Below, piece after piece: positions 33,346 to 37,592 of a stretch of 37,592 nucleotides of DNA. Positions within the stretch are counted from its first letter, which is position 1. Each line of letters starts with the position of its first letter. Origin of the DNA: JAHJDS01 sp964569795 (lineage in GTDB: Bacteria > Desulfobacterota > Desulfarculia > Desulfarculales > JAHJDS01); contig CAZMVB010000038.1 in assembly GCA_964569795.1 (NCBI GenBank), forward strand, positions 1-37,592, written 5' to 3'. Made by a program: the position numbers and the translations under genes. Below the pieces are notes generated by a model. It searched no databases. It worked only from the letters and a program-made list of their open reading frames with translations, and was not told where the DNA came from.

Positions 33346-33379
33346 CAACGTCGACGAACGAGCTTTTTAGGAATGAGGA

Positions 33380-33416
33380 AGGGGACGGCCACCGCCGTCC
33401 CCTAAACTTTTTTATT
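33380..33416 (+). terminator. Rho-independent terminator of the dehydrogenase/gcdA operon
   Basis: AGGGGACGGC (33380-33389) and GCCGTCCCCT (33394-33403) form a perfect 10-bp stem with a CACC loop, followed by AAAC and six T. It also marks the left edge of an AT-rich patch. Confidence 0.92.
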
Positions 33417-33429
33417 CAACTGATTCACT

Positions 33430-34749
33430 TTATTTTTTTTGTGTCGTCAAGCGTATATCTACAAACTTTGATGCCTCAATATCTAAGACATTCTGTAATG
33501 CCACTTGAATAAATTTTAACTGTCCCGACTCAGATGCCGGTAATACAATTTTTCCACCATGAATTATTCTGCTCCTTGTTTTGTACAATGATATAAAGTG
33601 GTGACGCAACTTATCTCTAGTCAAGCGTGAAGTCCCCACCAAATAGGCATATCGGTCTGCCAATCTTTCAACAATATTTTGATGCTGATTGGGTTGACCA
33701 AGTAATATTTCCAATCCTACACTTGCCTGAATATATGATTGAGTATGATTAGGTTCTATAAGCGAATTAAAATACCACCTTGCAGCACTTAAAATCTCTT
33801 TAGCTATTGTACCATGCTCATCCAAAAACCAATTAAAATCAAAAATGGATTCCACGGTCAAAAACTTATCATGAAAATTCAATTGCGGTTCAAGTCTTTC
33901 AATAAAGGCTGTTGCGGTCGTGGGTAAGTTAATGATTCTATTGAATGATATCCCATCTTTACTATTCAAATCGTACGTGGGTACTTTTAACATACGAGCC
34001 GAGCCGAGAATGGACTCAAACAAAGTATTATTATAATTTTCTGAACCGACAGATAACACGCCAAGGGCTAATAAAAGACCCAAACTAGAATATATTTTGT
34101 CCTCAACCAAAGTTTGAAAGTTTGATCCGCCAAAGCTATTATCGTACCCAGACACTATAGCAGATAAATAGGAATATTCATCTTGCCAAAGTAAAAATGG
34201 AGGCGGCAACTCATCCATACTTGGCTTAGGATAATTGGTCAATTCTCGCGATGTTCCTTGAATTATTTTTACATATTCTCCCATTGATATAATCTCCCTA
34301 TCATATTTTATTCTAGGCAATCTAACAAATATTTCGTAATGGTGGGGATATGATAGCACTTCTTCTACTATTGACTCGACAAGATCAGCAAATTTTTCTC
34401 TTCGTATAGCTTGGCTAATAAGTGTAAGTTTATCATCCTCTAAATTCCATTTATATTCTTGAAATTTGCTCTTTAAAACATCTTCAATCGTATAGAGAAT
34501 TCCGATCGTACCTAACAGTCCTTTAAAGGTGTCTCGGTCAGCCTTTGAGAAACTTTCAAAAACAGACTTTATTTTATCAAATACAGCATACCAATTCACG
34601 CTATAATCAACAACAATCTCCTTTGATTCATTATTAATTTCAGCGTATTCGTTAGGAAGAGGATTTTGACGTCTAATGACGTAAGTAATTTCAAGAATAG
34701 ACCAAATTTTTTTTCGAACTGCTTTTTTCGCATCTGGGTGAAGGTTCAT
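33430..34749 (-). CDS. ApeA-like HEPN-domain protein in an AT-rich patch (putative defence gene)
   Basis: A 439-residue soluble protein whose DNA is obviously AT-rich and uses A/T-ending codons, unlike every neighbour, so it was probably acquired by transfer. The C-terminal 130 residues fit the ApeA-like HEPN pattern: SYIQASVGLEILLGQ, ERLADRYAYLVG, then LYKTRSRIIHGGK, in which R-x4-H is the RNase motif of HEPN proteins. The N-terminal 280 residues match nothing I recognise. ApeA in E. coli is an abortive-infection protein that cleaves RNA; the same type of role is an inference here. The start is taken as ATG 34749; no ribosome site is visible and TTG 34767 is also in frame. An inverted repeat ACTAG...CTAGT (34767-34782) lies directly upstream. 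Confidence 0.75.
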   Translation of the reverse strand: MNLHPDAKKAVRKKIWSILEITYVIRRQNPLPNEYAEINNESKEIVVDYSVNWYAVFDKIKSVFESFSKADRDTFKGLLGTIGILYTIEDVLKSKFQEYKWNLEDDKLTLISQAIRREKFADLVESIVEEVLSYPHHYEIFVRLPRIKYDREIISMGEYVKIIQGTSRELTNYPKPSMDELPPPFLLWQDEYSYLSAIVSGYDNSFGGSNFQTLVEDKIYSSLGLLLALGVLSVGSENYNNTLFESILGSARMLKVPTYDLNSKDGISFNRIINLPTTATAFIERLEPQLNFHDKFLTVESIFDFNWFLDEHGTIAKEILSAARWYFNSLIEPNHTQSYIQASVGLEILLGQPNQHQNIVERLADRYAYLVGTSRLTRDKLRHHFISLYKTRSRIIHGGKIVLPASESGQLKFIQVALQNVLDIEASKFVDIRLTTQKK

Positions 34750-34842
34750 GTTGCTATCATGCTGCAACTAGGGGGTTCTAGTCAAGATTTTGCGGCAGAA
34801 CGAATGGGTCGCCGGAGTCGCATCGCGGCCCGGCGGCCGGGC

Positions 34843-34871
34843 GCGCGGCCGTTTTTTGGTCACGGCCGCGC
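34843..34871. repeat. Perfect 10-bp hairpin at the left of the palindromic region
   Basis: GCGCGGCCGT (34843-34852) and ACGGCCGCGC (34862-34871) pair exactly around a T-rich 9-base loop. With T in the loop rather than after the stem, it is not a normal terminator. Confidence 0.7.
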
Positions 34872-34924
34872 AGCCTTAGTTCTTCCAGCCGTGGAACAAC
34901 CACCAGCCCAACCAGAGCGGCGAG

Positions 34925-35201
34925 CCAGACGTCTTGACCGGAGGCGAAGGTTTTGCGGCGCGGCCCGCCCGGATTATCCATGGGGGTTCGTAGCGAGGCG
35001 TCGATATCCCGAGCGAGAGGCGAAGTTGGAGCAATTTTGGCGCGCAGGCATACTTGTAAGTATGTCGAGCACCAAAATGGCGAAACAAGACTTGCAGCCG
35101 GGAGAGCGGCGCCGCAGTAGAAGCCTCATGGATAATCCGGGCGAAAGGGCCGCAGGCCCGGCGTCGCGCCGAAAAACTGAGCCGTAGGGAATCACGTCTG
35201 G
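34925..35201. repeat. Large imperfect palindrome of about 277 bp (MITE-like element)
   Basis: The sequence is a long inverted repeat centred near 35056. Outer arms share CCAGACGT (34925-34932 / 35194-35201); further in, TTTT-CGGCGCG-type segments match; a perfect 17-bp pair CGCCCGGATTATCCATG lies at 34966-34982 and 35127-35143; near the centre, CAATTTTGG pairs with CCAAAATGG and CATACTT-GT-AAGTATG forms the tip. It contains no convincing ORF. Such structure suits a miniature transposable element, a non-coding end of a larger mobile element, or a structured RNA. The 34750-35464 stretch, about 700 bp, holds this and the adjacent hairpins and no gene I can support. Confidence 0.75.
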
Positions 35202-35228
35202 CGTTGCTCGAATAACCTCGATGGGGTT

Positions 35229-35330
35229 CTCAGGGGCGAAGCCCCTGAGCGGCGTAGGAGTCCAGAGGGTGTTCGACGAGGAACACCCTCTGGCCCTGGG
35301 GGGCGCGGGGGACTGGAAGAAGTCCCCCGC
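35229..35330. repeat. Cassette of three consecutive perfect hairpins
   Basis: Hairpin 1: CTCAGGGGC-GAA-GCCCCTGAG (35229-35249). Hairpin 2: 13-bp stem starting CCAGAGGGTGTTC with a GACGAG loop (35262-35293). Hairpin 3: GCGGGGGACT-GGAAGA-AGTCCCCCGC (35305-35330). All stems are perfect and separated by 11-12 bases. No T-runs follow. The three are different in sequence, so this is not a tandem repeat. It may be a structured RNA or part of a dispersed repeat element. Confidence 0.75.
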
Positions 35331-35445
35331 AATGATGAAAGATCTTAGTCCTTGTAGTCTTGAACCGCTTGGCCTCAGCTCTTGTGCCAAGGACCCGGCC
35401 ATTCATACTGAGGGGCCGCATGGGGAGAGATGAAGTCCCCCGCAA
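35319..35445. repeat. 14-bp direct repeat flanking a 99-bp stretch
   Basis: GAAGTCCCCCGCAA occurs at 35319-35332 and again at 35432-35445. The first copy is the 3' arm of hairpin 3. The second has no partner arm, suggesting duplication or loss of part of the element. Confidence 0.7.
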
Positions 35446-35464
35446 AATCAGATGCTCTCCGCCC

Positions 35465-37042
35465 TTATTCAGGATCTTTCTTGTCAAATAGTTCAGGGTA
35501 GAGCTTCCGGGCGCATTTGGGGCAGATGCCGTGGGAAAACTGGGCGTCCGAGTGCTTGGTGATGTATCCCTCGACCTGCTCCCAGTAGCCCTCGTCGTTG
35601 CGGATCTTTTTGCAACTGGAGCAGATAGGCAGCAGGCCGCTGAGCTGCTTGACCTGGGCCAGGCTCTCCCTCAATTCGCCTTCGGTCCGGCGTCTCTGGT
35701 CGATTTCCCGGCTCAGGTCCTGGTTGGCCTGGTGGAGGGCGGCGGTCCGCTCCTCAACCCGGATTTCCAGCTCGTCCCGGGCCCGGCGCAGGTCGGCCTC
35801 CACCCGGTAGCGGCGGCGCCAATTGAACAGCAGAAAGCCGATGAGCAGTGACTGGAGTATGACAAAGAGGGCGACGGCGATGATGTATCCGCGATAGCGG
35901 TACCAAACAGAATAAGTACGATACTGGACGATGCTCCCCGGGGGCAAGCGGTCCACGTCAAGGTCCCAGCGTCGCAACTGGCGCCAGTCATACATATTTG
36001 CCGTGACAGCCGTGACGATGGGAATGTCGGACGCCTTCTCTCCGGAGAGGACCCGCAGGGCCAGTTGGGCGGCCTTCCGGCCCAGGACCAAGCCGCTGCT
36101 GAGGCTGCCGCCGACCAGGCCGTGACCGATGAAGGTGTCCCAGAGTCCGTAGATCGGGGCGTTGGCCCGGGCGGCGAGCCGTTCCACCACGTGCTGCGGG
36201 ATGTGGGTCGCCCCGGTCCGGTCCTTGAGGGTCAAGACGTAGAAGATGATCGTGTGCCGGGGCAGACGGGCCACCCGCGACAGCAATTCGGACAGGGGCA
36301 GCCCGACCAGGTAGGTGAACCTCAATCGGTTCTGATAGGCCTTCAAAACCGTCCGGACCTGGCCCAGATATAGGCGATCGATGGGCGAAACGCCGGCGAT
36401 GACCACGACCCGTCTGGTGCGCGGTTGCAGCTTGAGGGCCGCGGCCAGGGTGCACTTGATGTCGAGGCGTCCGGCCACCCCGGTGATGGAGCTGCCTTTG
36501 CGCCTCACTATGTTGACCCGGCCGGAGATGATGAAGACGATCGGCAGGCCCGGAAACAGCGCGTCGCCGTGCTTGAGCGCGAATGAGGTCGCGTCCGGGT
36601 CCACGGCCAGGATCAGATCTATTTTCCGACGGCTGTATTTATGGCGATAGAAGTCGATCAACAGGTTGACGTAGTTTGCCTGCCAGAAATGAGACAGGCC
36701 GGTGAACTCGGAAAAAGTTCTTATCGTAATTTTTTTATTCTTGTCAAATATCTCTTGGACGCCTATCGTCACTTTTCTTTGCCATGGCATTTCAAAATCG
36801 TGCGTAAACAAGAGCAATACATGTTTTATGGGCGGCGGGTTCGCGGCAGGAGACACGGGCAGGAATATTGACAAGATCCCCAGGGCGACAAAAAGCGATG
36901 TCAAGAATCGCCGCGCCAAAGCCGATGCTTTTGGTCTGCTATTAACGTTGGGGTGATCCAATCCAATGGCGGGTGGTGGCTTGGCTAACCTGACGAAGTC
37001 ACCTGAAATCCGTCTTCGCTCCAGCGATGACCCGGTCGTCAT
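35465..37042 (-). CDS. Membrane sensor-like protein: ABC-substrate-binding domain, coiled coil and C-terminal Cys cluster
   Basis: A 525-residue protein. After a basic N-terminal part there is a hydrophobic export/anchor segment (about residues 45-65), an extracytoplasmic domain like the periplasmic-binding protein fold of ABC substrate-binding sensors (HVLLLFTHDFEMPWQRKV..., VVVIAGVSPIDRLYL, GLWDTFIGHGLVGG), a second membrane segment near residue 400, a coiled coil (LEIRVEERTAALHQANQDL...), and a C-terminal cluster LPICSSCKKIRNDEGYW...FSHGICPKCARKLYPEL. That last module often ends sensor proteins in Desulfobacterota and Geobacter and probably binds a metal. No kinase, GGDEF or PAS domain follows, so the output partner must be separate. 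Start ATG 37042 has GGAAG six bases upstream, but a later start nearer the signal segment cannot be excluded. Confidence 0.78.
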   Translation of the reverse strand: MTTGSSLERRRISGDFVRLAKPPPAIGLDHPNVNSRPKASALARRFLTSLFVALGILSIFLPVSPAANPPPIKHVLLLFTHDFEMPWQRKVTIGVQEIFDKNKKITIRTFSEFTGLSHFWQANYVNLLIDFYRHKYSRRKIDLILAVDPDATSFALKHGDALFPGLPIVFIISGRVNIVRRKGSSITGVAGRLDIKCTLAAALKLQPRTRRVVVIAGVSPIDRLYLGQVRTVLKAYQNRLRFTYLVGLPLSELLSRVARLPRHTIIFYVLTLKDRTGATHIPQHVVERLAARANAPIYGLWDTFIGHGLVGGSLSSGLVLGRKAAQLALRVLSGEKASDIPIVTAVTANMYDWRQLRRWDLDVDRLPPGSIVQYRTYSVWYRYRGYIIAVALFVILQSLLIGFLLFNWRRRYRVEADLRRARDELEIRVEERTAALHQANQDLSREIDQRRRTEGELRESLAQVKQLSGLLPICSSCKKIRNDEGYWEQVEGYITKHSDAQFSHGICPKCARKLYPELFDKKDPE

Positions 37043-37389
37043 CAAATGCTTCCGTCCTGCTGGCCGGCGCCCGGTTCATGGCCCGGGGTGCACGTTTCGC
37101 CGGCCGTCAGTGCGCATCGCTGATCGCAATGCTTTCACTGTTTATGTTCTTATCTTCAATCAATCTACAGTGGCGGCGACGTCGCCTCGTTCCCTCCTTG
37201 CCCGGTCGCGTTTCAGACCGGTTGATGTCTAGTTCCGCTACAACTTGGTACAATATCCTCTTCGTAATAATTCTGCCACAGTCGCCCTCGAGGATCAATG
37301 TTTTTAGACCACCCTCGATCTCCGGGCCATCCCTGGTGACTGGGCCTGCCTGGAACTGACCGGGAATGCCGCGGTCAGCGTGGATATTG
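37043..37389. other. Intergenic stretch with no supported gene
   Basis: This 347-bp gap separates two minus-strand genes. A 63-codon frame on the minus strand (37107-37298) has no ribosome site or family resemblance and is not counted. I see no clear hairpin, promoter or repeat here; it probably contains the promoter of the sensor-like gene. Confidence 0.4.
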
Positions 37390-37592
37390 CTACTCCTGCC
37401 TGAACTGGACGATCTGGCGGAGGTAGGGGCCGGTGGCGTCGGCGCACCACTGCTGGGTGCTGATGTAGAGCAGGCCCGCGCCCTGCTGCCGGCTCCAGAC
37501 CAGGACCACGGCCCCGCCGGCCAGGTTCCAGGCGTAGAACATGCGCTCCCGGGCCACGGCCAGCCGCCGGGCCAGGGCCACCCCGGGACGGG
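37390..37592 (-). CDS. C-terminal end of an unidentified protein (partial)
   Basis: The minus-strand frame is open from the right edge of the window to a stop at 37390-37392, giving about 67 residues that begin in RPGVALARRLAVARERMF and end YLRQIVQFRQE. The stretch FYAWNLAGGAVVLVWSRQQGAGLLYISTQQ looks like a folded alpha/beta segment with good codon use, so it is probably real, but I cannot name the family. The GTG at 37581 is not needed as a start because the frame continues off the edge. Confidence 0.55.
   Translation of the reverse strand, partial: RPGVALARRLAVARERMFYAWNLAGGAVVLVWSRQQGAGLLYISTQQWCADATGPYLRQIVQFRQE

Noticed and set aside
30139..33348. A 1069-codon open frame on the minus strand opposite the dehydrogenase and gcdA
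   Set aside because: It is an antisense shadow of two well-recognised genes, caused by GC-rich third positions; the translation is low-complexity Gly/Asp/Val/His-rich with no family resemblance.
34843..35445. CRISPR array or retron RNA in the hairpin-rich region
   Set aside because: The hairpins differ in sequence and are not regularly repeated with spacers, and no Cas or reverse transcriptase gene is present in the window.

Overview
The window is GC-rich chromosomal DNA from a strictly anaerobic, respiratory bacterium, most likely a member of the Desulfobacterota (old Deltaproteobacteria). This rests on an HdrD-type iron-sulfur/CCG protein, two very large periplasmic multihaem cytochromes c, a Rieske/cytochrome b complex of the split b6 type, a glutaryl-CoA dehydrogenase carrying the Tyr-to-Val change of the non-decarboxylating anaerobic enzymes directly before a glutaconyl-CoA decarboxylase alpha subunit, and a UGA-containing (selenocysteine) gene. 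No rRNA, tRNA or CRISPR array was seen. The taxon is inferred from gene content only.

Layout. 1-3.9 kb: end of an unknown gene, an HdrD-like electron carrier, a membrane-anchored SGNH hydrolase and two small minus-strand genes. 3.9-16.4 kb: an electron-transfer region with a 12-haem and a paralogous 10-haem cytochrome, a PetD-like cytochrome b C-terminal subunit overlapping the second cytochrome tail to tail, a block of plus-strand genes (small winged-helix-like protein, Pcm, membrane protein, TPR protein, two exported rhodaneses of which one lacks the catalytic Cys), and a minus-strand cluster of a NifA-like sigma-54 activator, Rieske protein and cytochrome b N-terminal subunit. 16.5-23.1 kb: class IV aminotransferase, an exported Cys/Arg/Lys-rich repeat protein, an acyl-CoA synthetase, a possible structured RNA, a B3/B4-domain protein, an RRM protein and a thiolase. 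23.3-29.3 kb: the probable selenoprotein, a zinc-finger/winged-helix protein coupled to a DinG helicase, a CBS-ACT protein and penicillin-binding protein 1C. 29.3-33.4 kb: an atypical aldo/keto reductase and the glutaryl-CoA dehydrogenase/GcdA pair. 33.4-35.5 kb: an accessory patch with one AT-rich gene encoding an ApeA-like HEPN protein, followed by about 700 bp without a gene but full of long palindromes and perfect hairpins. 35.5-37.6 kb: a membrane sensor-like protein and the end of an unknown gene.

How the genes may work together. The cytochromes, Rieske, cytochrome b and PetD-like subunits could form one menaquinol:cytochrome c electron-transfer route, although its cytochrome b halves lie about 5 kb apart. 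Glutaryl-CoA dehydrogenase and GcdA fit the lower pathway of anaerobic aromatic or amino-acid breakdown; the acyl-CoA synthetase and thiolase are compatible with acyl-CoA catabolism, but their substrates cannot be read from sequence. The most notable observation is the small thioredoxin-fold gene at 23.35 kb: an in-frame TGA replaces an expected Cys, the frame continues with family-like sequence, and a SECIS-like hairpin with a GGUC loop sits at the right distance.
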